From the NCBI RefSeq assembly GCF_900112265.1, contig NZ_FOLO01000007.1:62001-126000 (forward strand): a stretch of DNA of 64,000 nt, written 5' to 3'. Source of the DNA: Pseudoalteromonas denitrificans DSM 6059 (GTDB taxonomy: Bacteria > Pseudomonadota > Gammaproteobacteria > Enterobacterales > Alteromonadaceae). Every line of letters starts with the position of its first letter. The stretch's first letter is position 1. The translations under genes and the position numbers were made by a program. Of this stretch, positions 36,423 to 46,551 are shown piece by piece. The notes beneath the pieces are model-generated. The model ran no database searches, was not told where the DNA came from, and saw nothing but the letters and a program-made list of their open reading frames with translations.

Positions 36423-37613
36423 TCATTGACTGTGTGAGTCATTCTCATTTTCTATCTTGATATTTTTTAATATTTTGAATGTAATTTGAGTGCCTTTATT
36501 TTCTTCACTATTTAAAGTAATTTCACCACCAAGTTCATTTTCAACTAATTCTCTGCACAAACCTAACCCTAAACCAGAGCCTCCTTCACCCGCTTTTGTT
36601 GTAAAAAACATATCGAAGGCTTTCTCCAATGCTTGTTTATTCATGCCAATACCATTATCTGAATAAATCATAGTGACATAAGAACTGCTTTCGTTGGTAG
36701 ATATGCTAATTTCACCCGATTGCTGGTTTTGAAAAGCATGTAATAGAGAGTTATTAACCAAATTTGTTATAACCTGTGATAATGCTCCTGGATATGTTGT
36801 CACTAATATATTCTGTCCTATATCAAATTTCAGTTTATGTGAATACTTTTTAAGCTGCGGTCCTAAGGTCAAAAAAATATCTTTTACGAAATTGAGTAAG
36901 TTTATTTCGATTACATAATTACTACATTGTGCCACTGCAACCTGCTTAAAACTTGTTATTAATTCAGTTGCTCTTTTAGCATTTTTTCGACTCAAATTCA
37001 GGCCCTCATCTAATTGCTCTAAAAATAGATTAAAATCTGATTTGCTTAATTCATTTTTTTCAAATGCATCATGTATTTTTACCGTTTCTTGTAAAATATA
37101 TTCTACAGATAGCATCATGTTTCCCAGCGGAGACGCGACTTCATGGGTAATCCCAGCAACCAGCTTTCCAAGTTCAGCCATTTTTAAAGACTCATCAACA
37201 ATTTTTTTTTCAAGTCTCAGCTGATCTCTGATTGATATTTGATTGTTAACTCTGGCTAATAATACGTCTTGATGAACAGGCTTAGTTATATAATCAACAG
37301 CACCTAAATAAAACCCTTTTCTTAAATCTTCAGGTTCAACTTTTGCTGTCACAAATATAATTGGAATATGTTCGTATAACGGCTCTTTCTTTAATATTTG
37401 GCATAATTGATAACCATCCATTTCAGGCATCATAATATCAAGCAAAATTAAATCGACTTTAATTTTTTTTAGCATATTTAATGCTAGTTTTCCGCCAGTA
37501 GCGGCGTATATTGTAAAACCTTCAGGCTCAAGGTAACGGCGTAATAAATCAATATTAATAGGATTATCATCCACGATGAAAATAGAAAAAACTGCATTAA
37601 CTTTCATTTTCAC
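36423..37613 (-). CDS. Response-regulator histidine kinase
   Basis: A 396-residue cytosolic protein. The N-terminal receiver domain has phospho-Asp in LILLDIMMPEMDGYQ. A short helical linker, a kinase H-box (ITHEVASPLGNMMLS) and a HATPase domain (VNNSLLHAF; GEGGSGLGLGLCRELVENELGG) follow. Receiver-first hybrid kinases usually act mid-phosphorelay. The start overlaps the stop of the membrane sensor kinase by 17 nt, so the two form one relay. No DNA-binding output is present nearby. Confidence 0.88.
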   Translation of the reverse strand: MKMKVNAVFSIFIVDDNPINIDLLRRYLEPEGFTIYAATGGKLALNMLKKIKVDLILLDIMMPEMDGYQLCQILKKEPLYEHIPIIFVTAKVEPEDLRKGFYLGAVDYITKPVHQDVLLARVNNQISIRDQLRLEKKIVDESLKMAELGKLVAGITHEVASPLGNMMLSVEYILQETVKIHDAFEKNELSKSDFNLFLEQLDEGLNLSRKNAKRATELITSFKQVAVAQCSNYVIEINLLNFVKDIFLTLGPQLKKYSHKLKFDIGQNILVTTYPGALSQVITNLVNNSLLHAFQNQQSGEISISTNESSSYVTMIYSDNGIGMNKQALEKAFDMFFTTKAGEGGSGLGLGLCRELVENELGGEITLNSEENKGTQITFKILKNIKIENENDSHSQ

Positions 37614-39855
37614 CTCCAGCTAAAAACCCACATAAACCATCAAGATCATAAGATTTAACAAACTTATTTAATGTCGCAAAATAGTCAGCATTATTTGGAA
37701 ACTCCTGAGATAATTTAACTAAAATAGATTCAACTTCTGCAACTTGGTAAGACTGACATAATAAATTAATCTGTTTTATTTCTTCATTTGGTAAAACAAA
37801 CTTGTCTGAATTTAAATTTTCATTTGTAAGAACTTCTCCCTCTTTATTTTGACGATAAATAAACTTAACTTTTAAGAATTTTTTTAATAAATCATAAATA
37901 TCATCAAAGTGAAAAGGTTTAGAAATATAAAAATCAAAACCCTGCTCAATATAAAATTCAGAATCATTTCGAATGCTTGATGCGCTTATCGCAACCACTG
38001 GAATATCCCTATCTAGTTTATTCACTTCTATTAATAGTTGATTACCATCCATTATAGGCATCATTAAGTCAGTAAAAATAAGGTCTATATGCATATTTTT
38101 AAGCACATTCAATGCATCTCTACCGTTATACGCATCTATCACATCAAATCCCACATCATCTAACATACGATGTAATATCGTGCGATTAACCTGAACATCA
38201 TCTACTACGAGTATTCTTTTATTTTGTTCTGGCGCTAGATACTCAACTTGCTCAATTTTCTCAGTTTCTAATTTATTTTCTAACACAGTTAAAGGCAAAT
38301 GAAATGAAAAGTTACACCCTTTGTTAGCTTCAGACTCAAGTTTAAGCTCACTGCCCATAAGTTTTAAATATTTTTGAGAAATCGTCAGCCCTAAACCAGA
38401 ACCTCCAAATTCAGGTTTTACATCACCTTGATTAAAAGCATCAAATACGGCTCTTTGATACTTAGATGCAATGCCAATACCGCTATCTTCAATTTCAAAT
38501 GAAAAGACATTATCAGACTCACAACACACAGAAAAATTTACATAACCTTTGTCGGTAAATTTAATTGCATTACCAATAAGGTTAATTAAAATTTGTCTTA
38601 TTTTGCCTTCATCACCTAAAACAGGCAAGGCATCAGCAGCAAGATCTGTTGTTGTATTCCATTTGAGTTTTTTTTGTGCTGCTTTGAGTTTAAACATATC
38701 ACTTAAGGTGCTACAAAGTGACACTAAATCAAATGACTGCATGTTTAACGTGGTCGCACCAGCTTCCATTTTTGATAAATCTAAAATATCGTTTATAAGA
38801 CCTAATAAATGCTCACCCGACTTACCAACAATAGATAATGAATGAAGTTGGTCATCATTAAGTTGCCTGTCACGTTGTAAGATTTGTGTATACCCTAAAA
38901 TTGCATTCATAGGGGTTCGAATTTCATGAGAGATATTTGCAAGAAATGTAGACTTTGCTCTATTAGCCGATATGGCATCTTCTTTTGCTAAATCGGCTTG
39001 TTGTTTTTCAAATTCAGCATTCTCTTTAGCTTGAACAATTCTAGCTTCAGCTTGTTTTCGTTCTTCTATTTCTATTGCTAATAACTTATTTGATTGATTT
39101 ATCATTTGATAATTTTTAATCAAACGTTTTACTGTCATAGTAAAACCAAAAAAACCTAACAAAAGCAGTACAGAAATCCAACTTACCATTTCAACAAAAA
39201 TATGATTAACTTTACTGACACCCATAGTTAATGGCTCTATAACCTCTAAAACCCCTCTGACATCACCTGCTTTCCAACCTATCCTTGGCGTATCAGGATG
39301 TGTATTATGACACTCTACACACGCAGGCCTCATAACATCTGCAATTGCATAACGTACGCTTAAAACACCTTCTACGGTTTCTATTTCAATATAAGGTTTA
39401 TCTGGTGTTAAATTTAATTGCTGCCATGCATTTTTTTCAAACTCCCCTGTTAGTCCCCCTGTTTTTTTTCGCCATGGAAAAGGGTATGCACTATAAAGTT
39501 TGGCTTTTACATCCAGACCTTCTAGCCCCATTTTTTCTCCGAGTAATAAACTTAAAGTAGCAGGTAAAGGAATCGCATTATTTTTTAAATGGTAATCATG
39601 ACTTATCTCAATGCCCATTTTAGATAAAGTATTGACAACTTCAGATGTATATAAAGATCTAAATTGTTTTAATACTTCAACATATTGACGTGTACTTTGC
39701 GTGGTGATCGATTCTACTAATTGTAAATTTAACTGTTTAAAATGAAAAAATATTAAAGTGGTACCAAAGATAAAAATACAAGCAATAATACTCAAAGGGT
39801 TATTTCGCCAAAAATGTTTTATTTTAATAAATAAATCACTTTGGTTCTTTCTCAT
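37597..39855 (-). CDS. Membrane hybrid histidine kinase with Tll0287-like haem sensor
   Basis: A 752-residue protein. TM1 is at about 16-36; the periplasmic DUF3365/Tll0287-like sensor contains a c-type haem site RPACVECHNTHPDTPRIGWKAG; TM2 is at about 222-245. A coiled coil, H-box (NISHEIRTPMNAILGYTQ), HATPase domain (GGSGLGLTISQKYL) and a C-terminal receiver (TDLMMPIMDGNQ) follow. Tll0287-like domains are thought to sense redox state or gases. It overlaps the downstream receiver-kinase gene and probably starts the phosphorelay. Confidence 0.9.
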   Translation of the reverse strand: MRKNQSDLFIKIKHFWRNNPLSIIACIFIFGTTLIFFHFKQLNLQLVESITTQSTRQYVEVLKQFRSLYTSEVVNTLSKMGIEISHDYHLKNNAIPLPATLSLLLGEKMGLEGLDVKAKLYSAYPFPWRKKTGGLTGEFEKNAWQQLNLTPDKPYIEIETVEGVLSVRYAIADVMRPACVECHNTHPDTPRIGWKAGDVRGVLEVIEPLTMGVSKVNHIFVEMVSWISVLLLLGFFGFTMTVKRLIKNYQMINQSNKLLAIEIEERKQAEARIVQAKENAEFEKQQADLAKEDAISANRAKSTFLANISHEIRTPMNAILGYTQILQRDRQLNDDQLHSLSIVGKSGEHLLGLINDILDLSKMEAGATTLNMQSFDLVSLCSTLSDMFKLKAAQKKLKWNTTTDLAADALPVLGDEGKIRQILINLIGNAIKFTDKGYVNFSVCCESDNVFSFEIEDSGIGIASKYQRAVFDAFNQGDVKPEFGGSGLGLTISQKYLKLMGSELKLESEANKGCNFSFHLPLTVLENKLETEKIEQVEYLAPEQNKRILVVDDVQVNRTILHRMLDDVGFDVIDAYNGRDALNVLKNMHIDLIFTDLMMPIMDGNQLLIEVNKLDRDIPVVAISASSIRNDSEFYIEQGFDFYISKPFHFDDIYDLLKKFLKVKFIYRQNKEGEVLTNENLNSDKFVLPNEEIKQINLLCQSYQVAEVESILVKLSQEFPNNADYFATLNKFVKSYDLDGLCGFLAGGENES

Positions 39856-40086
39856 TACGAGTCCCTTTAAGTTTTATTCATAAATAAATAAGTATAGATG
39901 CATTCTTTACATTTTCACTTAGATACATAATTTACAATAGAAAATAAATACGTATCGACACTGTATCAATCTGTTTAAGGTTTTTAATGTGTTCAAATAA
40001 ATGTGGTAAGAGGATTTGATGCTACTTGGTTGGTTATAGTGTTGAAAATAAGCGTTAGAAATAAATAAGCTAACGCTATAAAATCA

Positions 40087-40881
40087 CTATTTTAAACTTA
40101 CATTAAATGCCTTACTCAGCCCAGCATAAAATGTAAGGTATGGTGTGCTCATATGAGTTTGTTCAGGAATAAATTCATAATGCCAGTTAAAGTTTTCAGG
40201 GGCTTGCTCAGTTAAAAATTTGTCAAAATTAATATTTCCCTCGGTAAAACCCACAACCTCATTTTCTTTATCCGTTACAGTAAAAAATAATGACGTATTT
40301 GATATTTGTTTATTATTAAATGCCGTTTTAAATTTCTCTAATAATGCAGTTTTTACACCGATTGCAGGTGATGCAGCAATATAATGATCAAATAGTGCCA
40401 TTTTAGTCGCAAAAATCTCCATCGTTAATGCTCCCATACTTGAATGGCCAAACAAAGTACTGACATCTGAAGTACGGTAGTTTTTTGCTACAAATGGCAA
40501 TACTTCATGTTCAATAAATTGAATAAACCCTTCTCTGCCCTCGCCTAAATCTCTGTTTCTCATTCTTGTATTATTAGGGATGGCAACAATAATGCTATCG
40601 GGCGCTCTTTCATAGCGAGTTAATACCTTAAGGCCACTCACACTATGTTTAAAATGATTATTACCATCTAACAAATATATAACAGGATATGATTTATCCT
40701 TGCTATAATAATCCTTAGGCAAATGAATCAATAATTCTCTCGTTTCATTTAAATATTGTGACTTTATCTGATATTTACTGCCAATATTTATTTGAATTCT
40801 CTCCCCTAATTCCTGTTTAGCATATGCATTAAAGCCCAAAAATATCACCATGGAAAATACTTTAAAATATAGTTTTATCAT
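40087..40881 (-). CDS. Secreted alpha/beta-hydrolase (putative esterase, PF00756-like)
   Basis: A 264-residue protein with a signal peptide (MVIFLGFNAYA) and the esterase-D/Fes-like fold: PVIYLLDGNNHF, the nucleophile elbow LFGHSSMGALTMEI, and a late His in QTHMSTPYLTFY. Likely a periplasmic carboxylesterase. It follows a related esterase gene 9 bp upstream on the same strand, so they form an operon, divergent from a CadC-like regulator. Confidence 0.82.
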   Translation of the reverse strand: MIKLYFKVFSMVIFLGFNAYAKQELGERIQINIGSKYQIKSQYLNETRELLIHLPKDYYSKDKSYPVIYLLDGNNHFKHSVSGLKVLTRYERAPDSIIVAIPNNTRMRNRDLGEGREGFIQFIEHEVLPFVAKNYRTSDVSTLFGHSSMGALTMEIFATKMALFDHYIAASPAIGVKTALLEKFKTAFNNKQISNTSLFFTVTDKENEVVGFTEGNINFDKFLTEQAPENFNWHYEFIPEQTHMSTPYLTFYAGLSKAFNVSLK

Positions 40882-40890
40882 TTTTATTTC

Positions 40891-42084
40891 CTATTTTTCT
40901 TCTAATTTATTTTTGATGTTTTGTAAGTGTTGATTAAGATCTTTTAAATTATCACTGTTATGTACTTGTGCAAACTTCACTGCTTTTTGTTGCATCACTA
41001 AAGCTTCATTTAATTCATTATTCGCTACAAAAGTACTTGCTAATAAATCATGCAATATCGAAGAGCTTGGATACCAAAAAATACCTAATTTAAATAAATC
41101 AATTGCTTGATTTAAACGACCTTGGTCTTTTGCTGCAAATCCAATATTTGTGATCACATCTTCAGCCAATTTAATATCCTGATTAAATTTTTCAGAAAGC
41201 CGTTGAAAGTGTGCTTTTATTTTTTTAGATGTTTGCTGTGCTAATTCAGGTGAAACACTCCATCCTCTATATTTACCGATTTCAATCATGGCATTGTGAA
41301 ATGTTTTACTTGGATTTGACATATGACTTTCATTTTCATATTCATGAAACTGCCACTCTAAACTTTTAGGTGACTGCTTTTTTAGTACTTGTACAAGCCT
41401 ATTTATACTTAGCTCAAACCCTGGCTCATTAGCCATAGTCATAAAAAGAAATACTTTAAGCTGAGTTCTCACATTTAAACTGCGCGCAATTTTATTTATT
41501 AAAGCCATTTTGTTATAACGCACTGCAGGGCTCATAATAATATAGTGTTGAAACAAATCAGGTGCCAAAAATAACGTATGCACACTAAATAAGCCACCAG
41601 CAGAGTGTCCAGCTAAAGTTCTGACGGCTTGGGTTTTATATTTTTTATCTATATAAGGTATAAGCTCACTTGATAGAAAATGCATAAAGTTATCTGCCTC
41701 ACCTAAGATGTTTTTACCTTTATAATTTTTAGGTTTAGAGGGAGTAAAGTCTCGAAATCTTTGCTTGCCATTTTCAGTGACAATTGCCACAACAATATGT
41801 GGCACGATCATTTCATTTTCTAATCTCTGTATAGTACCAACCATATGAGAAAAATGATGAGCTCCATCTAATGTATAAAGCACTGGATATCGATTATTTT
41901 GTGTCGCATCATATTCATCAGGTAAATGTACTAAAATAGTACGCTGCTCATTTAATACTTTTGAATATAATGTTTCGCTATGTCCAATCGTAATCGCGTC
42001 ATTGGCAAATGATTTTAATGTTATAAAAAGACAAATGAACACAAGAAAAAACATCCAAGTCTTATTGGAAATTGAGTAAAACAT
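40891..42084 (-). CDS. Secreted alpha/beta-hydrolase with TPR-like C-terminus
   Basis: A 397-residue protein with a signal peptide (FLVFICLFITLKSFA). The esterase domain has PVLYTLDGAHHFSHM, the nucleophile elbow LAGHSAGGLFSVHTL and His in ESHMSNPSKTFH. Residues 290-390 are helical with TPR-like spacing (QGRLNQAIDLFKLGIFWYP; NNELNEALVMQQKAVKFAQ). It is paralogous to the next gene, 9 bp downstream. The CadC-like gene begins 210 bp away in the opposite direction and may control this pair. Confidence 0.82.
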   Translation of the reverse strand: MFYSISNKTWMFFLVFICLFITLKSFANDAITIGHSETLYSKVLNEQRTILVHLPDEYDATQNNRYPVLYTLDGAHHFSHMVGTIQRLENEMIVPHIVVAIVTENGKQRFRDFTPSKPKNYKGKNILGEADNFMHFLSSELIPYIDKKYKTQAVRTLAGHSAGGLFSVHTLFLAPDLFQHYIIMSPAVRYNKMALINKIARSLNVRTQLKVFLFMTMANEPGFELSINRLVQVLKKQSPKSLEWQFHEYENESHMSNPSKTFHNAMIEIGKYRGWSVSPELAQQTSKKIKAHFQRLSEKFNQDIKLAEDVITNIGFAAKDQGRLNQAIDLFKLGIFWYPSSSILHDLLASTFVANNELNEALVMQQKAVKFAQVHNSDNLKDLNQHLQNIKNKLEEK

Positions 42085-42294
42085 ACGGCTTCCATATATA
42101 GTAATAATTTAAATTCATTTTCCAAACAACATATAAATTAGCAATCCTAATGCGCTGATATATCACTGATTTAATGCTGATGCTAGGCTGATGTTTCATG
42201 CATCTCATTATTAAATATAGGTTTTATTAATGCTATGCAATATAATTTCAGATTATAAATTCAGCTTTGTTAATGCTAACTTTTGAGGTAATAA

Positions 42295-44376
42295 ATGAAT
42301 GAGCTTGTTGTAGGTGATTTTCGAATTAATATAAAACGAAGTGAAATTATCTATCAAAAAAACATTACAAGCTTAGAACCTAAAGTTTTAAAGGTTTTAT
42401 TATTACTTGCCGAAAAACCTGGCGAAATCATCCCTCAATCCGAATTATTAGAAAAAGTATGGCCAGGTGTAATCGTTGAAGCAAATACTCTTCAAAGATG
42501 TATCGCACAATTACGAAAAGCATTTAAAGATGATGCTAAAACTCAAAAATTTATCACCACACATCCAAGACGAGGTTATAGCTTAGTTGCACCGGTTGAT
42601 TGGAAAAATACAGATATAAAAAAGGAAAAAAAACACTCTAAATACCTTTATTGGGCTGTGTGCTGTGTTTTTATAATCTTTGCATTGATATCGGGAGTCA
42701 CATTTTTCACATCAACTTCGCAATCCCCCTTAGCGAGCTTTAAATACATTACGCCATTAACCACAACTGATGAAACTGAATTTAGAGTCAGTTTTTCACC
42801 CGATGGCAAATATATCGCCTTTCAACGGTATGTCGGGTTTCAAAAAAGCCATATATGGGCTAAAAACTTAACGACAAATCAAGAGTTTTTATTAACAAAA
42901 AATGAGGGGATTTATGGCCGACCAAAATGGTCACTGGATGGTACACAAATTGCCTTTATTCAAACGAGTCAAACGGGTCACACGCAATCCCCCTCCCCTT
43001 TAAAAGCAGACTCACATATACAGTTAAATAAAAAAGTTCACACTAAAATGTGTCATAGCATAGAAGTTTTAACTTTTGCCCTCGCTAAAAATATTCCTCA
43101 AAAAACAAAAACGCATTTACCTTGCTTAAGTAATAAAATTTACACACTGACTTGGCTTGCTAAAAATGAAGTCGCTTTTATTTTCGATGATATGCACTCA
43201 AGCAAAGTCGTCAGCTATAAATTATCAACGCAAACAAGTACGACTTTATACCAAAATACAGAACAAACGCCCTATGCTGTTATTTATTCGGCATATCATA
43301 AAAAAACAGCTATTCTTCAGGTAGATAAAAAACACATTTCCAGTTTAGTCATTTTAGATAATAAAGAAGCTGATTTTAAAACAATTGCGTTACATATTCC
43401 TGATGAGTTCTATCAATCTAGTTTAGGTGATATACATTGGCACCCAACAGAAAAAAAAATACTCCTTGCTTACCGTCATAGTTTGTACGAAATCACTCTT
43501 AATGGTGCCTTTACGCAATATCCAATAACAACCTACCAAACAATTTATGACCCCGTTTATCATCCAAATGGAAAACAAATTGCCGCAACTTTAGGTATTG
43601 CAGATTTTGATATTTCACAAATACAATGGCAACCAAATAAAGAAGATAAAATATTGTACCGCAGTACAATGCAAGAAAGCGGTGCTAAATATCAACCTAA
43701 GGGTTCAGGCATTGCATTTGTTTCAAATCGAAGCGGCCATTATCAGCTTTGGTTTGATAATGGCAAAGAAATACAACAGCTCACTCATTTTGACTCAAAA
43801 CAAAAAATAAAATCTTTTGTATGGTCACTCTCAGGTCAATCAATTATTTTAGCGCTAAATAGCCAAGTGAAAATTATCAACTTAAAAGGTGAAATAGAAA
43901 ACCTAAACCATGATTTTGAGGTATTAAATATTTACCAAGCAATTGGTAATAATCAGTTATTAATGAAAATAGTCAAAGAACAAAGTTCTGAACTCGTTTT
44001 ATATAATATGAGTAATTCAGAAATAAAATCACTTTATAAAAAGCAGTTAACTTGGGCGCAAATAGATCACAAAAATCGTATTTTTATTTCTGATAAGCAA
44101 GGAAACATAACAATACAAAATGAAGCAAAAGATCCATTACCAGTGAACTTGCATGGTATGTTAAGCCATAAACGTTTTTTAATAGATTCCGATAACTTAA
44201 TCATAAATGATAGCAATGGTGGGATCTGGCAAATAAATCTCATTGAAGATCATGTAAAACGTTTAAATGATAAAGATATAAGCGCAGTTCGATTAGACGA
44301 TATAAATTTAGAAGAACAAAAGCTACTCTATCTACGTTTTATTGCAGGGAAAAAAGAAATTGTATTATTTAATTAG
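42295..44376 (+). CDS. CadC-like transmembrane regulator with beta-propeller sensor
   Basis: A 693-residue protein. The N-terminal OmpR/CadC winged helix (residues 1-97: SLEPKVLKVLLLLAEKPGEIIPQSELLEKVWPG...RRGYSLVAPV) is cytosolic. A single transmembrane segment lies at about 112-135. The rest is a periplasmic TolB-like propeller with PD40-type repeats (FRVSFSPDGKYIAFQ; RPKWSLDGTQIAFI). Such regulators bind DNA while anchored in the membrane. It is divergent from the two esterase genes, which are candidate targets. Confidence 0.87.
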   Translation: MNELVVGDFRINIKRSEIIYQKNITSLEPKVLKVLLLLAEKPGEIIPQSELLEKVWPGVIVEANTLQRCIAQLRKAFKDDAKTQKFITTHPRRGYSLVAPVDWKNTDIKKEKKHSKYLYWAVCCVFIIFALISGVTFFTSTSQSPLASFKYITPLTTTDETEFRVSFSPDGKYIAFQRYVGFQKSHIWAKNLTTNQEFLLTKNEGIYGRPKWSLDGTQIAFIQTSQTGHTQSPSPLKADSHIQLNKKVHTKMCHSIEVLTFALAKNIPQKTKTHLPCLSNKIYTLTWLAKNEVAFIFDDMHSSKVVSYKLSTQTSTTLYQNTEQTPYAVIYSAYHKKTAILQVDKKHISSLVILDNKEADFKTIALHIPDEFYQSSLGDIHWHPTEKKILLAYRHSLYEITLNGAFTQYPITTYQTIYDPVYHPNGKQIAATLGIADFDISQIQWQPNKEDKILYRSTMQESGAKYQPKGSGIAFVSNRSGHYQLWFDNGKEIQQLTHFDSKQKIKSFVWSLSGQSIILALNSQVKIINLKGEIENLNHDFEVLNIYQAIGNNQLLMKIVKEQSSELVLYNMSNSEIKSLYKKQLTWAQIDHKNRIFISDKQGNITIQNEAKDPLPVNLHGMLSHKRFLIDSDNLIINDSNGGIWQINLIEDHVKRLNDKDISAVRLDDINLEEQKLLYLRFIAGKKEIVLFN

Positions 44377-44467
44377 CGGAGCAAATAAATGATTTATCCA
44401 CTCTCTCATTAAGTTTACAAGTACATAAAAGTTATAAGCTCTCAATCACAAAGCGTTTATGAAAGAC

Positions 44468-44487
44468 GAGCCTCTAATGGGAGGCTC
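44468..44487. terminator. Bidirectional terminator
   Basis: A 7-bp GC-rich stem (GAGCCTC / GAGGCTC) with a 6-nt loop lies between the converging CadC-like and monooxygenase genes; flanks are AT-rich on both sides. Confidence 0.65.
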
Positions 44488-44534
44488 TCAATTTTAAATA
44501 CTTCTGAATACGCATTTTGAACTACAGAATTACC

Positions 44535-46034
44535 TCACTTCAATAAATTATAATCTTTTAAACGAAACCATTTACGTGAAAATATAAAATTGACCACTGA
44601 TTCTGGTGACAAACTCGTTACTTCACCTGTCATATTTTTTCTATAAAATGCTGAACATTTACTAGATTGCCAAACAGTTAATTTTAGAGTATTTTTCATT
44701 TTTGCTACGTATTCTTTTTGGACATGACTTTTAACATCAATGGCTTTGATGCTCTTATCACGCTTTACTGCACAAATCGCTTTAATTGTATAGTTAACCA
44801 TAGCTTCCATATAACACAACTGCGAACTGTGTCCGGTGCCTGTGTTCGGCCCATTCACTTTAAAATAGTTAGGGTAACCAGAAGTAATGATCCCTTTATA
44901 TGATACAGCCTCAGTTTCCCACTCTTTGTTTAAATGTCTACCTCGACTACCATATACCTGAAATGAGAGTGCTTTTTTCATATTTGAATAAGCATAAAAC
45001 CCCGTTGCATAAACAATGATATCCAGAGGTATCTCTTTACCATCTTTTGTTCTTATTCCCGTGGGCGTTATACGCTCTATACCGCTGATATCAACATCAA
45101 CATTATCCCGAGACAGTGCAGGAAGATATTTATTTGTTGGTATGACACGTCTGCCACCTAGCTCATAATCAGGCATCATGTGCTTACGTAGCTTTTCATC
45201 TACGATATATTTCTCAAGGTTCTTTCTAAGTGTTCTGGCATATAGATACTTAATAAACTTACTGATTGTTAAGGTAAATGGATAGCGACGAAATGCAGCA
45301 AACCTTACTTCATGATAACTAAAGATCATTAAGCGCTTAATGTGGCGTATTACAGGTAGATTTGTAATAAAACGCTCAGCTTTACTATAGCTTCTATCTG
45401 AACGCGGAATTACCCACTGAGCCTTACCCATAAACACAGTTAATTTATCCACTTTACTTGCCATAACAGGAACTGCTTGAGCGGCTGAACATCCAGAACC
45501 TATAATGCCAACACGTTTTCCATCATAGGGTACACTGTGATCCCACTTTGCAGTATGAAACTTAGTCCCTTGGAACGACTCAGCTCCTTCAATTTCAGGC
45601 GTTTTTGGATTTGCCAATACACCACTAGTATCTATAATGAAACGCGCGATATAATTCTCGCCTGACTCCATAACAACATGCCACAAACATTCACTGTCGC
45701 TATATGTTAATTTTGCAACGCTTTGGTTTGTTTTGGTAAATCTTCTGATATCAAATTTATCAATGATATAGTTTGTATACTCTAACAGTTCGCTTTGAGG
45801 TGAATATTTTTTCTTAAATTTATAAGGAATAAAAGAAATTGAGTATAAACCAGTTGGAATATCTACTTCGGCCCCAGGATATGAATTGTCTCGCCAAGTT
45901 CCACCAATATCAGAACCTCTTTCTAACAATACAAAATCATTATTATTTTTTTTCTTTAAACCTATAGCCGCTAATAAACCTGAAAAACCAGTGCCGATAA
46001 TTATCGTTTCAAAATACTGTGCATCTTTTTTCAT
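44535..46034 (-). CDS. Baeyer-Villiger-type flavin monooxygenase
   Basis: A 499-residue protein with an N-terminal FAD-binding fold (IIGTGFSGLLAAIG), the Baeyer-Villiger fingerprint FQGTKFHTAKWD (FxGxxxHxxxW), and a second nucleotide fold for NADPH (VGIIGSGCSAAQAVPVMA). These enzymes insert oxygen next to ketones to form esters or lactones. It stands alone, and the substrate is unknown. The ATG is preceded by GAGAGGAAATTATTT. Confidence 0.9.
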   Translation of the reverse strand: MKKDAQYFETIIIGTGFSGLLAAIGLKKKNNNDFVLLERGSDIGGTWRDNSYPGAEVDIPTGLYSISFIPYKFKKKYSPQSELLEYTNYIIDKFDIRRFTKTNQSVAKLTYSDSECLWHVVMESGENYIARFIIDTSGVLANPKTPEIEGAESFQGTKFHTAKWDHSVPYDGKRVGIIGSGCSAAQAVPVMASKVDKLTVFMGKAQWVIPRSDRSYSKAERFITNLPVIRHIKRLMIFSYHEVRFAAFRRYPFTLTISKFIKYLYARTLRKNLEKYIVDEKLRKHMMPDYELGGRRVIPTNKYLPALSRDNVDVDISGIERITPTGIRTKDGKEIPLDIIVYATGFYAYSNMKKALSFQVYGSRGRHLNKEWETEAVSYKGIITSGYPNYFKVNGPNTGTGHSSQLCYMEAMVNYTIKAICAVKRDKSIKAIDVKSHVQKEYVAKMKNTLKLTVWQSSKCSAFYRKNMTGEVTSLSPESVVNFIFSRKWFRLKDYNLLK

Positions 46035-46551
46035 AAATAATTTCCTCTCGCTTCCCAGAAGTCACACACTCCTAACTTAATTAAAGTGGGATAACATCTT
46101 GGAAAAACATAACCGGTATATAAACCGACGTATACTATGTGAACTTGTTTGTAGTTTATGCGTGGAAACTTAAGAGAAGCTTAAGTTTGCAGCTTGGAAA
46201 TTTACTTTGGGTTAATTCAAGATCTCAGTGTTTTGTTATGTCAGCTATAGCAGGTTTGCAGCCAGAAGTGTTATTTGAGTAATTTTTTACAACCATTACG
46301 AGTATAAAAATGGCTCATCATTGATGAACATATTTTAATCTTTTCAAATCGATGGCTTAATTATTCAACTTCTGGGGTTAATCATAAAATAGGGAAAGTA
46401 TTTATTTTTATTAGGGGTGTTATAGGCTGTGAAGCGAGCAGCACAGCCTGTATTTTTTATTCCTCAAAAAAGAATATAAACGATATCAATTGATAGTTTT
46501 GTAAAAAATAAGAAGTATTACATTAACTCAGTCAGATCTAGGCTGATAAAC
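46035..46551. other. Gap with an orphan terminator; possible small RNA
   Basis: No coding frame was supported. It contains a short inverted repeat around 46111-46126 (CGGT-N6-ACCG) near the monooxygenase promoter and, at 46421-46458, a plus-strand terminator although both neighbouring genes are on the minus strand. A plus-strand small RNA ending at 46458 would explain the terminator, but this is speculative. Confidence 0.35.
46421..46458 (+). terminator. Orphan plus-strand terminator
   Basis: A 10-bp stem (TATAGGCTGT / ACAGCCTGTA, one G-U pair) with a 12-nt loop, followed by TTTTTTAT on the plus strand. No plus-strand gene lies upstream for over 2 kb. Confidence 0.6.
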
